A DNA stretch of 64,000 nucleotides from assembly GCF_052162025.1 (NCBI RefSeq), contig NZ_CP197401.1:2046001-2110000 (forward strand). Reading direction: 5' to 3'. The notes beneath the pieces are model-generated. The model was not told where the DNA came from. It ran no database searches and saw only the letters and a program-made list of their open reading frames with translations. Position 1 is the stretch's first letter. Each line of letters starts with the position of its first letter. Below, piece after piece: positions 1 through 8,028 of this stretch. The position numbers and the translations under genes were made by a program. This stretch comes from Methylobacter sp015476545. Its GTDB lineage: Bacteria; Pseudomonadota; Gammaproteobacteria; Methylococcales; Methylomonadaceae.

Positions 1-174
1 AAAACCCAAGCCTTCAAGGTAAAGCTGGAGCGCTTGCCGCTTAATGGCTGGATGGAGGCCTCGGTAACTGACTGTATGTCTATAACCGCAAACCTTACAG
101 CGGTAACGCTGCCTGCCTTTCGCCATCCCATCTTTAGTACAGCCTTCTGAGCTACATTTGGGGCATCTAACCAT
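1..174 (-). CDS. insA: IS1-family InsA N-terminus (cut by window edge)
   Basis: Read on the minus strand from an ATG at 174, the frame is open to the window edge (58 codons). It begins MVRCPKCSSEGCTKDG and continues with RYRCKVCGYR, giving the paired CPxC...C..C zinc-finger arrangement of IS1 InsA proteins. In IS1, InsA binds the terminal inverted repeats and represses transposition, and it is also the N-terminal part of the InsAB' transposase made by frameshifting. The rest of the element lies outside the window. Immediately to the right is a Wadjet fragment, so this element probably truncated that operon. The IS edge itself (somewhere between 175 and about 235) was not resolved because the inverted repeat is not recognisable with only one end visible. 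Confidence 0.8.
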   Translation of the reverse strand, partial: MVRCPKCSSEGCTKDGMAKGRQRYRCKVCGYRHTVSYRGLHPAIKRQALQLYLEGLGF

Positions 175-207
175 GATCACTGACTCGGTAAAAATGGATT
201 AGCTTAG

Positions 208-492
208 CTCAAACCATACCAAATTAACAATGCCCGTTCCCGATCTTTCCGTTTCGTGGTGATCGACGAGGCCTTCGGGCGCGGCTCGGACGAATCCGCG
301 CAATACGGTCTGCGGCTGTTCTCCCAGCTCAATCTGCAGCTTCTGATCGTGACGCCGTTGCAGAAAATCCACATCATCGAGCCTTTTGTTTCCAGCGTGG
401 GGTTTGTTCACAACGAGGAAGGCAAAGCTTCCAAGCTGCGCAATCTCTCGATTGAAGAGTATCGCACAGAGAAAGCAAGGATGTCGGGATGA
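208..492 (+). pseudogene. Wadjet JetC-type ATPase, C-terminal fragment
   Basis: The open frame carries RFVVIDEAFGRGSDES followed by QLLIVTPLQKIHIIEP and VGFVHN. This is the Walker B and distal part of the SMC/MukB-like ATPase JetC (MksF/MksB relatives; DUF3584-type). The family is over 1000 residues, so only roughly the last 85-90 residues remain. The sequence becomes homologous only from about 230; upstream codons up to a stop at 205-207 look like IS-derived or junction sequence. Its stop overlaps the next gene by ATGA (489-492), the normal coupling of jetC and jetD. It has no start codon with a ribosome site and is most likely inactive. Confidence 0.8.
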
Positions 493-1591
493 CCTGGACC
501 AGGCCGGCTGATTTGCGCACTCAGGTGCGCAAGCTCTGGGATCGGGGCGAACTGCTGGGCGATCTCGTCACTGGCGGATCGCTGTTCCCGAAACGCTTGG
601 TATTAAAGAGCCCGACATCGGCCGAAATGACTGACCGCTTTGACGATGTTCGCGCCTGGATTGTCGAGCTTCGGGCGATGCCTTACTGCAGGGTGGAGAT
701 GCGGGAATTCAGGCATCGCATTTTCGGCGCTAACGCAGTACCCTGTGAGGCGTGGATCGATACCCTCGAAGATGCCGCGGGGCTGATCGGCAAACGGAAG
801 GACGCGGCCCGTTTCACAGCGTTGGTTGACGTGACGCGCAAACGCGAGCCAAAGTTGCTGGACTGGCTGGCCAGGCCGCCACTGCGCGCCCTGGCATGTA
901 CCTCAGACAGGTGGACATCCCGGGCGTGCACAGTAAGTTTATCGAAGCCCATCGTGGGGTGCTCATGGAGTTGCTGGACCGCGTGCTGCCCTCCGAGGCC
1001 ATTGATCGGGCAGCGTGTGGCGTGAGCCAATTTGCCAAGCGTTACGGATTTCGCGATAAACCGGTTCGCATCCGCTTCCGTGTTCTCGATCCTGAGCATA
1101 GTCTTTTCGGCCTTGCGCAGGATATTACCCTTGATGCCGAGAGCTTTGCCCGATTCGATCCGCCTGCCGCCCGTGTTTTCATTACCGAGAATGAGATCAA
1201 CTTCCTGGCTTTCCCTCTAGTTAAGAACAGCCTGGTCATTTTCGGCGCGGGATACGGTTTCGAAATGTTGGCCAGGGCCGAATGGCTTTCGCGTTGCCGT
1301 ATTCATTACTGGGGGGATATCGATACCCACGGCTTTGCCATCCTCGATCAGCTGCGCGGCCAATTCGGGCACGTGGAATCGTTCTTGATGGACCGCGACA
1401 CTTTGCAGACATTTGAACCGTTATGGGGAGAGGAAGGTAAACAGACGTTGCGCGACCTGCCCAGGTTGAATCCCGAAGAAGCGGCGCTCTATGATGATTT
1501 GCGCGACAACCGGATACGCAAGAATCTGCGCCTTGAGCAGGAAACTATCAGCTTCGGCTATGTGAAATCCGCGTTATCGGAGCTCACATAG
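489..1591 (+). pseudogene. jetD: Wadjet nuclease subunit JetD, broken by frame disruption
   Basis: The N-terminal half (489 to about 890) contains the DUF3322-like start (TWTRPADLRTQVRKLWDRG) and ends in WLARPPLRAL. The C-terminal half continues in another frame from about 890 with GMYLRQVDIPGVHSKFIE and the Toprim-like DUF2220 domain, including ITENEINFLAFP and YWGDIDTHGFAILDQLR, whose acidic residues form the metal site. JetD is the Toprim nuclease of Wadjet, cutting circular plasmids extruded by JetABC. Between RAL and GMYLRQ the family normally has some 25-30 more residues, so the frame change looks like an out-of-frame internal deletion near 885-895 rather than a one-base slip. With jetA/jetB absent and jetC truncated, the system is dead here. 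Confidence 0.82.
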
Positions 1592-1808
1592 AATCAATCA
1601 ACCAAAGCATCGGAAACTGAAGTTAAGCAGTCAAATGCCATATTCGCCAATGCGCTGCAGGATCAAATTATGCCTTATGGCAGGCGCTGCGGTCTCCGTT
1701 AAGAATTTTCTTCTTGATTTCTGCGATTTCATGAAATGCCCGGACTGAGGGCTTGAAATCTGCAACCATCTGACGACGACTGACCGGCAAGGTGCGGGTC
1801 GATCGGAT

Positions 1809-2102
1809 TTAAGAAACCTGATCTTCATAGGTCATCCAGCGATCCCTCGGGCGGGCGAGAAGCGGAGTGAGTTGGCGGATCGTTTCGGCGTTCTGGTATT
1901 TTTCCCTGACAGCGTCCGCATTCGCACGACTCTGCCATTTAGCCAGAGCGATGATATGCCCTGGCGCATCCTGATCAATGAAGATCTGATGCGAAATATA
2001 GCCGTCGAAACTTTTCATATCCGACCACACCTGACGCGTGAGGCGTAGCCCTTCTTCTTCCGCACCGGGTTTCAGCCAAGTGTCCCAAATAACTGTGATC
2101 AT
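1809..2102 (-). CDS. Antibiotic biosynthesis monooxygenase (ABM)-domain protein
   Basis: A 97-residue protein starting MITVIWDTWLKPGAEEEG, with FDGYISHQIFIDQD and HIIALAKWQSRANADAVRE. The pattern matches the small ferredoxin-like ABM/dimeric alpha-beta barrel family, which includes quinone monooxygenases, haem-degrading enzymes and many proteins of unknown function. The start ATG at 2102 gives the usual family N-terminus beginning at the first beta strand. No conserved catalytic residue defines its substrate. It stands alone on the minus strand between the Wadjet remnant and a small secreted-protein gene, and the 217 bp to its left contain nothing recognisable. Confidence 0.65.
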   Translation of the reverse strand: MITVIWDTWLKPGAEEEGLRLTRQVWSDMKSFDGYISHQIFIDQDAPGHIIALAKWQSRANADAVREKYQNAETIRQLTPLLARPRDRWMTYEDQVS

Positions 2103-2139
2103 TTAGTCTTTCCAGTATGCGGCCAATCTATAAAACCAA

Positions 2140-2430
2140 TTAACGGACTTCGATCATTTCTCCTGTCATAATGTCAATCTTGACAACGACGGGATGGCCA
2201 TCGCGGACAGTCCTGACCACATAGTACCGGTCTATTCGTTCGATACTCTGAATTTCGCCGTAGCCGGCAGAAGATACACGTACGCGGGCTACTTCTTCCG
2301 ACATGACGCCTACTCCGGATTCCGATTCCGGTACTGGCGATTCATATTCATCGGCATGAGTATTGACTATGGGTATCGAGATCAACATCAAGATAAGGAT
2401 AAGTTGCCTTTTTAGTGAGTGTTTCATCAC
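2140..2430 (-). CDS. Small exported PepSY-like protein
   Basis: 96 residues. The N-terminus (KRQLILILMLISIPIVNTHA) is a typical Sec signal peptide with a cleavage site after about residue 26. The mature part is acidic at first, then has the pattern VRVSSAGYGEIQSIERIDRYYVVRTV followed by VVVKIDIMTGEMIEVR, which resembles a single PepSY-type repeat (VD..TGEI ending). Such small periplasmic proteins often inhibit proteases or act as sensors. Here it lies just downstream, on the same strand, of a secreted metalloprotease gene, so an inhibitor role is possible but only inferred. An AGGAGA ribosome site lies upstream of the ATG at 2430 (GGTTCTCCTCTC on the plus strand). Confidence 0.65.
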   Translation of the reverse strand: MMKHSLKRQLILILMLISIPIVNTHADEYESPVPESESGVGVMSEEVARVRVSSAGYGEIQSIERIDRYYVVRTVRDGHPVVVKIDIMTGEMIEVR

Positions 2431-2492
2431 CGGTTCTCCTCTCTTTTCCTATCCTTGTGAGATAGCGGGTTCATAACCCTGACATGGAAAAA

Positions 2493-4148
2493 CTATGGAA
2501 TCATTAACCGATTGGGGGCCTCACGGTTATCAGTCGCGGCTTGGGTACGCGCCGCTACAGTTACGCAAACATGATCGCCTGGGAATGCTTCGCGCCAGAC
2601 ATAGCCTTGCCGGCATGTGTCCGGACCATACGGTCCGCCGCCCGGATTGCGGCGGGAGGCGGCGGCTGCATTGTCCTGCCGGGTTTGTGTACGAATCTGG
2701 CTGGTCACGCAAACCCAATCGCTCGCATCGGCTTCCCTCCAGACATAGCCCTGTTTGCAGGTATTAGGCCCATAGACGAAACGAGCCGGATTGCGCCGAT
2801 TGGTGGCTTGGGAATTGTCTTGCTGGGCTTGTGTCCGAACAGCGGGCGTCACGCAAACATGATCGCTGGGGATTACTTCACGCCAGACGTAGCCTTGCCG
2901 GCATGTGTCCGGACCATACGGTCCGCCGCCCGGATTACGGCGGGAGGCGGCTGCTGCGTTGTCCGTACGAGCCTGAGCCCGTGTTGCGACAGCAACGCAT
3001 ACCTTGTCGCCAGAGAAGGCTTCACGCCAAACATAGCCTATGAGACAACGGGATGCATATTCGCTTTGAACAGTCACCTGCGCCTGATTGGGTCCAATTG
3101 CAGCTGATCTCGGATTGACCTGGATGACGACCCCATCGCGGTTTAAACTTTGCACAGGCGCCCGGTTGCCGCTGCGTTCCCTCAGCAAGAAAGAAAGATA
3201 CCGGCCATCTGAATGACGCTTCACTTCATGGATCAATACGATGTCGGCAGGAATTCCCGAATCCCAGCCATCACGTTTTCGAAACTCAATAGTGAAATAG
3301 TGGAATGGATCGGCAGGATCGAACGGCACCCGAACATGCAGGTCACCGGGGACTTCAGGATGGTTCAGTGCGGCAAGGGTTAATGTGGCGCGCGAAATGC
3401 CGTCAGCACTGAATGTCCGGATTCGATGCCTCGGAAACCACCCCATGCGATCAACGTGATAGCCATTGAGGCCAGGGCCGCCGTTACCGAATTCAGGATT
3501 GGGGCGCGCAAACACGTTAGCGTAGCTCATAACATCCCAAGGATCGTCATACTCGGCATTTGTCGCGGCATCGGAGAACGAGTGGTGAAGGCCGAGTCCA
3601 TGTCCATTTTCATGCCCTAATCCACCAATATCCACATTATCCGGGAAAAATGCACGTCCGACACCGCCATACAAGTCCACACCCGGGGAGGTAATGGCGG
3701 CAATAAGATGACCTTGCGGGACGGTATACGGTGATACAGGATCGTTACGTGCCGCTGCCACACAATCAGTGACCAGTTCTCCTCGTTTCGGATTAGGGCC
3801 GCCTGCTTTTGCCTGCGCCTGTGCAAGAGTGAGAGATTCCTGATGCCAGCCGGTGACAACGGCATTGGCGAAATCAACCCCGTTATATGAAACAGCGCGC
3901 CAGTAATCCGCAAATGAACCATTACCTCGCCCTAGAATCATACGGCGATAAAAATTAACGTCATACGGAGGTTGTGGACTATCGCTGAATGTGCAGAGTA
4001 TAGCACTCAGCCCGATCTGCCCTCGGAAAGGACGAGCGTCAGCAACATTGGCCGATACAATTAATGCCATTACTGCCAGGAAAGATAGCTTCTTGATCCA
4101 AAGATTGTATCCGAGAATCCCTCTCAGTATTACCATAGGCCTCATCAT
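2493..4148 (-). CDS. Secreted metzincin-type metalloprotease with four C-terminal repeats
   Basis: Residue numbers count from an upstream in-frame ATG at 4163; the ATG at 4148 is preferred because GGAGG lies 8 bp before it. A signal peptide (about 25-43) precedes a catalytic domain with HENGHGLGLHH at 184-194, fitting the zinc-binding HExxHxxGxxH, and a Met-turn VMSYA at 211-215. The domain resembles M6/M43-like secreted proteases without an obvious propeptide. The C-terminus has four tandem repeats of 48 residues (starting at C373, C421, C469, C517), each with GYVWRE, a VCV and RxQ..DN...NRR/SRR elements and a conserved Cys pair. This repeat occurs in many actinobacterial and fungal secreted proteins and may bind a surface ligand. 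It is followed by the PepSY-like gene. Confidence 0.75.
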   Translation of the reverse strand: MMRPMVILRGILGYNLWIKKLSFLAVMALIVSANVADARPFRGQIGLSAILCTFSDSPQPPYDVNFYRRMILGRGNGSFADYWRAVSYNGVDFANAVVTGWHQESLTLAQAQAKAGGPNPKRGELVTDCVAAARNDPVSPYTVPQGHLIAAITSPGVDLYGGVGRAFFPDNVDIGGLGHENGHGLGLHHSFSDAATNAEYDDPWDVMSYANVFARPNPEFGNGGPGLNGYHVDRMGWFPRHRIRTFSADGISRATLTLAALNHPEVPGDLHVRVPFDPADPFHYFTIEFRKRDGWDSGIPADIVLIHEVKRHSDGRYLSFLLRERSGNRAPVQSLNRDGVVIQVNPRSAAIGPNQAQVTVQSEYASRCLIGYVWREAFSGDKVCVAVATRAQARTDNAAAASRRNPGGGPYGPDTCRQGYVWREVIPSDHVCVTPAVRTQAQQDNSQATNRRNPARFVYGPNTCKQGYVWREADASDWVCVTSQIRTQTRQDNAAAASRRNPGGGPYGPDTCRQGYVWREAFPGDHVCVTVAARTQAATDNREAPNRLMIP

Positions 4149-4163
4149 TGCATTGACCTCCAT

Positions 4164-4605
4164 TTTTAATAAATGGTGTTTGTTCTTGCCAAACCAAGTT
4201 GAGCGTCATGATAGGGCGCGCCTGGCTTGCGCTGAGCCTCTTCTTCGAGGGAAATAAATACCGCCCCATGCATGGCCTTTTCTTCTGTGCTCAGTTGGCG
4301 CTTATTCTCCATTTTATGGAGTTCACCAACTAGCGAAATCACATGGGGCCAGACACATCCTATATAGCAAATGGATGTAGCGTGCTGTCCTGGTAAAGGG
4401 GCCGGTTATTGATCTTGATGAGCCAGGCCAGATTTCAGCTGCCAAGGCACTATTGTTCATATTTCGGATCGGATTGCTATTCGTGCTATTACTGTCTGAC
4501 TTAGCTAATAGTTTATAGGCCTATAGACCGTCTAGTCTTAAAGCGGCTCTTTCATCCGCAGATAATCATAGATTACGTGGCATACTTATAAGGAAAATCA
4601 CAACT
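4164..4605. other. Intergenic, no gene recognised
   Basis: About 440 bp between the protease start and the end of the DUF2254 gene. Both neighbours are on the minus strand, so the protease promoter should lie here (4164-4300). I saw no conserved small protein, no clear terminator with a T-run and no repeat. Short open frames on either strand lack ribosome sites and family resemblance. Confidence 0.5.
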
Positions 4606-5943
4606 TCAGGTATCGTTCCGGCTCAGAGCGCGCAACGTTTTCTGCAGGCAGTCGGTCACGCGCCGCCGGTCGGTTTCGTTGGCGATTTGCGCGGCGTCTT
4701 CGCCGATGAGCCGGGCATGCCGTACCAGCACGGCGCGATCCTGATCGCGATGCAGATCAGGCGCAATTTTGGCGATGATTTCGAGAAGATGCCGCATCAC
4801 ATCAGCATTGTCGGCGCTGTAATGACGGATCTGGTCGAAGGCGGCGTGCGCCAGTTCCTCGAAATCGAGCGTGCAGGCAATTACGCGTAACTGTCCGTCT
4901 TCGTCCTGACGCAACGTTGTCGGCAGTTCACGTCTTGCCACGCCGCGCAGCGATGCGCCCAGCCAGTCGATGCAGGTCAGAGCGGTGAAGGGTTCGTTGA
5001 TGCCCGGCGAAAGTGCATGGACCGCGATTTCGACCAGTTGCTGCACTATGTACAGCGCGTCCTGGTGGGGCGTGCGGTGCGGGCCTTGGCTGAAGCAGGC
5101 GCGCAAATCGAGCTCTAAATCATGATTGACGTTCGAACGCGGCAGCACGCGCAGCAAAGGCTCGGCGTGCGTCACAAAAGCGCCGGGGCGTTTTTCCAGT
5201 TTCAGCATCAGATCGTGCCGGATCGCCAGCCGCATCAATCGTTCATTGTCCATGCCCTGAAGATAGCCGTTGGCGGCCGATGTCACGACATGCGCTGCCT
5301 GCCATTGGCTTTCATCGGGTAAACGGCATGGTTTCATATCGTTGCCTTGCGGCAGCCCGATGCGTTCGGGAAATAGAACAGGCAGCGATTTTTGAAATTC
5401 CGCGCCCACATCCGCGATGAGATTTTCGGCCTGAATGCTTTGCGAAACATGATGAATGAAATAGATCAGGACCGCAAGCGACGCAAGCCCCAGCAGCATG
5501 CCGATGTTCACCGACAGATACGGTACGAAGCTGGATGCCTCGACAGAGTGTTCCGACCGCACCGTCCGCAAGACAAGCAGACAGTAGACAAAGGTGGCGA
5601 TGAACGTGCCGAGCGTAAATTGAACGCCGCGGTCGGAAGTGAAGTTTCTCAGCACGCGCGGCCCGAAATGCGATGAAGTCTGTGCCAGCGCCGTTACGGT
5701 CAGCGAGAACACAATCGAAATCACGGTCATGATGGAGCCGGCGACGACCGACAATACGCCGCGAGCGCCTTCGGCGCCGCCTGACCAGACCCAATCCATG
5801 CCATGCACCCAGGCGCTGCCGACGGCGTGGTCAATGGCGACACTCCCGAGCGCGGCACCAGTCGCGAGCAGGGCCATCAGCGCCGGCAGAAACCAGAATG
5901 AGTCAGTCAGGGCATCACGGATTTTCAGCAACTGCAATTTCAT
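4606..5943 (-). CDS. DUF2254 integral membrane protein
   Basis: 445 residues. The N-terminal third has four hydrophobic spans (FWFLPALMALLATGAALGSV, then VVAGSIMTVISIVFSLTVTALA, FIATFVYCLLVLRT and IGMLLGLASLAVLIYFIHHV). It carries the family hallmark ALAQTSSHFGPRVLRNF just after the second span, and later HALSPGINEPFTALTCIDWLG. This is the DUF2254 family, found widely in proteobacteria with no settled function; the soluble C-terminal part is cytoplasmic by prediction. Length is normal for the family. It stands alone, with no obvious operon partner. Confidence 0.85.
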   Translation of the reverse strand: MKLQLLKIRDALTDSFWFLPALMALLATGAALGSVAIDHAVGSAWVHGMDWVWSGGAEGARGVLSVVAGSIMTVISIVFSLTVTALAQTSSHFGPRVLRNFTSDRGVQFTLGTFIATFVYCLLVLRTVRSEHSVEASSFVPYLSVNIGMLLGLASLAVLIYFIHHVSQSIQAENLIADVGAEFQKSLPVLFPERIGLPQGNDMKPCRLPDESQWQAAHVVTSAANGYLQGMDNERLMRLAIRHDLMLKLEKRPGAFVTHAEPLLRVLPRSNVNHDLELDLRACFSQGPHRTPHQDALYIVQQLVEIAVHALSPGINEPFTALTCIDWLGASLRGVARRELPTTLRQDEDGQLRVIACTLDFEELAHAAFDQIRHYSADNADVMRHLLEIIAKIAPDLHRDQDRAVLVRHARLIGEDAAQIANETDRRRVTDCLQKTLRALSRNDT

Positions 5944-6391
5944 AAGTCTTGATTTTCAGCTTGGGCCGGCCTTCGTGCCGGCACGACAGGAGGGCGCTTG
6001 CCCCAGCCATCAAGTGGAAAAGAATCCGCTGCATCAGGAACGGCAAACCGAAGTTTTTTAGAAGCGCTCAAACTGATCGGACGAGGCATGTTTTTTGACA
6101 GAGTGATCAGGCGTAAATTCCGCCCGGCGACGATGCAGCTGCCGAATCCGACGCCATGGCCGCAGAATCTGATGGATCGACGACTACATTCCGCTGGTGG
6201 GTGTTTGGTCAAAGTGCCGGAACGCCGGGAAATCCCTGAACGAAGGTGGTTTTGGTAAAGCATTCGGAGAATAACTGAAACTTTGCCAAGTGGCGGCGGA
6301 TCGGTGCCGGCATCGGTCTGCCGTCGGTTCGGTTCAACCGATCTTTATTGCGCTTATGTCGGGTCGATCAACCCGGTTTGTGAAGGAAGTT
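5944..6391. other. Intergenic, no gene recognised
   Basis: About 450 bp between the divergent DUF2254 gene and the small secreted-protein gene. Open frames exist on both strands (for example 5998-6258 plus and 5940-6263 minus), but they overlap each other, lack good ribosome sites and have compositions typical of non-coding sequence. Promoters of both flanking genes should lie here; none stands out. Confidence 0.45.
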
Positions 6392-6735
6392 ATGTCCAGC
6401 AAGCAAATGGTTAAAGTATTAATAATCGCCTCTACCTTAGCGTTCGCAGCATCCGGCCATGCCGGTCCCGGCGGCGGGGCGGGCAGGGCGGCAACCCGCC
6501 GGGGCAATTCCAGGAAAGACGGGAGCAGCAAATCCGGGAAAGAATCCATCAGGATCAGGGCAGCGGCCAGCAGATCCGTGAGCGCAACGAACAACAAATC
6601 AGGGAAAGAACTGAACCGCCGGGAATGGAGCAGCGGCAGCAGCAAATGGAAAATATCCGTCAACGAACCGAAGATAAAGCCAGAGGCGATGTACCCGGCG
6701 CTCAACAGCGCTGGTGGCGGCCATTCGGCGAGTAA
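6392..6735 (+). pseudogene. Secreted Gln/Arg/Glu-rich protein, frame broken in a G-run
   Basis: From ATG 6392 (AAGGAAG just upstream) the first frame encodes a clear signal peptide, MVKVLIIASTLAFAASGHAG. It then enters a G-rich stretch (6466-6492) and becomes implausible. In the frame one base back, the downstream sequence is a coherent charged helix-forming protein: GQFQERREQQIRER, then QQIRERNEQQIRERTE, ending WWRPFGE with a stop at 6733-6735. A strong terminator follows directly. Restoring one G in GGCGGGGC joins both halves as a glycine-rich linker. So the gene is either a recent one-base deletion, a sequencing error, or a natural slip. The intact product would be a small exported protein of about 114 residues; function unknown. 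Confidence 0.7.
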
Positions 6736-6757
6736 AGCTTTATATTCCGGTTCAGAG

Positions 6758-6794
6758 AAAGGGCGAAGCGCGTCAGGCGCTTCGCCCTTTTTTT
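6758..6794 (+). terminator. Rho-independent terminator
   Basis: A perfect 14-bp stem, AAAGGGCGAAGCGC pairing with GCGCTTCGCCCTTT, with a 5-nt loop (GTCAG), followed by a run of seven T. It lies 23 bp after the stop of the Gln/Arg-rich gene and supports that stop as the real gene end. Confidence 0.9.
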
Positions 6795-7027
6795 GTTTCA
6801 ATGTTTATCACTCAGGACTTACATCACTTTAAGTCCGTTCGTTTTTAAGCGATAGCCGGAAAAATGACAGTTCATGTTGGATCTCTGGAACTGATCATGC
6901 GCTGTACCACTCGATATTCAGGTAATGATTGGCAAGACTGATAGTCGGTCTGATGGCGCTGCTGTCATTTTCAGATAAAAAATAATGCATAAGTTGAGCG
7001 ATTCGCTCAGCTGTGAAGGGAGATTCC

Positions 7028-7510
7028 ATGCAGATCAAGTTTCCGTTTGATTCGTCCAGGCCGGTTGCCGGCGAGGCCAGCATTGATATCGACAAGCCGA
7101 TCCGCGAGGTTTTCGCGTTTATCGGGGAGCATTTTTTTGACAACTATCCGAAATGGGCGCAGGAAGTCGTCGAATTTGAGCCGTTGGACGGCAAACAGGT
7201 GTTTGTAGGCGCCAAAGCTAAACAAGTACGCAGGGACAACGGAGCGGAGGTTGAGTCAATTTTTGAAATTACCGATTATCAACCAGTCATCAAGCTGACT
7301 TTTCAAGGCTTGACCGCACCTTACAGGCACAGTTATTTACTGGCCAGTGGCGAACAGGCGCAACCTACGCACCTGACCTTTCGCTTTGAGTTGCTGGAAC
7401 TGGAAGTTTTCATGCGTCCTTTTGAAAAACTGATACGGGCCGCCATTGAAGATGGCGCGGAAAACACGGTTGAAAACATTAAAAATTTGATCGCCGTTGA
7501 ATGCAACTAA
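7028..7510 (+). CDS. SRPBCC-fold (polyketide cyclase-like) protein
   Basis: 160 residues from ATG 7028, chosen because AGGGAGA lies just upstream; a GTG at 7013 is in frame but has no better site. The sequence (EASIDIDKPIREVFAFIGEHFFDNYPKWAQEV, then IFEITDYQPVIKLTFQGLTAPYRHSYLLA) fits the SRPBCC/START-like helix-grip fold with a ligand pocket. The family binds hydrophobic small molecules, lipids or polyketides, and no catalytic residue is diagnostic. It is the first gene of a three-gene group with a LOV photoreceptor 37 bp downstream and a fatty-acid/sterol hydroxylase, so a lipid-related ligand is a reasonable inference. Confidence 0.75.
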   Translation: MQIKFPFDSSRPVAGEASIDIDKPIREVFAFIGEHFFDNYPKWAQEVVEFEPLDGKQVFVGAKAKQVRRDNGAEVESIFEITDYQPVIKLTFQGLTAPYRHSYLLASGEQAQPTHLTFRFELLELEVFMRPFEKLIRAAIEDGAENTVENIKNLIAVECN

Positions 7511-7547
7511 CTCGATTCGCAATTATCAGACATATTGGAGTTTAATC

Positions 7548-8006
7548 ATGGCTTTTATTGTTGAAAAAGATAGCGGTCTGATTCCGCAGGTGCTGTCCGC
7601 TATTTTGGACGAGTGTGTTAACGGCATAACCCTGGCAGATCCGGATCTGGATGATGCGCCGATCGTTTATGCCAATAAAGCGTTTGAGCGGTTGACCGGT
7701 TACAGCCAGGCAGAAATCGTCGGTCGCAATTGCCGCTTTCTGCAAGGCGGCGACAGGAATCAGGCCGCACGCTACCAGATTGCCGACGCAATCAAAAACC
7801 ATCAGGCCGTTGAAGTGACTATACGAAATTATAAAAAAGACGGCTCACTGTTTCATAATCGCCTCAAAATAATCCCGTTATTCGATAAAAAACAAAGGGT
7901 TATTTATTATCTGGGCGTTCAGTACGATATAACCGACCAAGTGAACGCAGACAAGGAAATCAAAGAGTTGACGGGTTTATTAAAGGCCATGCCGAACAAG
8001 TCATGA
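7548..8006 (+). CDS. Short LOV blue-light photoreceptor
   Basis: 152 residues from ATG 7548 (GGAG 7 bp upstream). It is a single PAS/LOV domain with the photoactive motif GRNCRFLQ at 59-66; C62 is the cysteine that forms the flavin adduct. The other FMN-contact residues are present: N94 in NYKKDG, N104 in LFHN and Q125 in LGVQYD. Only a short helix follows (ITDQVNADKEIKELTGLL), with no kinase, GGDEF or HTH output, so this is a short LOV protein like those of Pseudomonas putida that signal by dimer rearrangement. It sits between an SRPBCC gene and a membrane hydroxylase, suggesting light-dependent control of that pathway, which is inference. Confidence 0.9.
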   Translation: MAFIVEKDSGLIPQVLSAILDECVNGITLADPDLDDAPIVYANKAFERLTGYSQAEIVGRNCRFLQGGDRNQAARYQIADAIKNHQAVEVTIRNYKKDGSLFHNRLKIIPLFDKKQRVIYYLGVQYDITDQVNADKEIKELTGLLKAMPNKS

Positions 8007-8028
8007 AGTTTTTTCAGAAGGTAAGTTT

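Noticed and set aside
1631..1828. 65-codon minus-strand frame after jetD
   Set aside because: Overlaps the end of the ABM gene and shows no family or ribosome site.
2493..3050. Possible CRISPR from the regular 144-bp spacing
   Set aside because: The period is in-frame protein repeats of the metalloprotease, without short repeats or unique spacers.
6334..6801. 155-codon minus-strand frame over the Gln/Arg-rich gene
   Set aside because: It runs through the terminator hairpin and a signal-peptide gene on the other strand, and its Leu/Pro-rich product has no family look.
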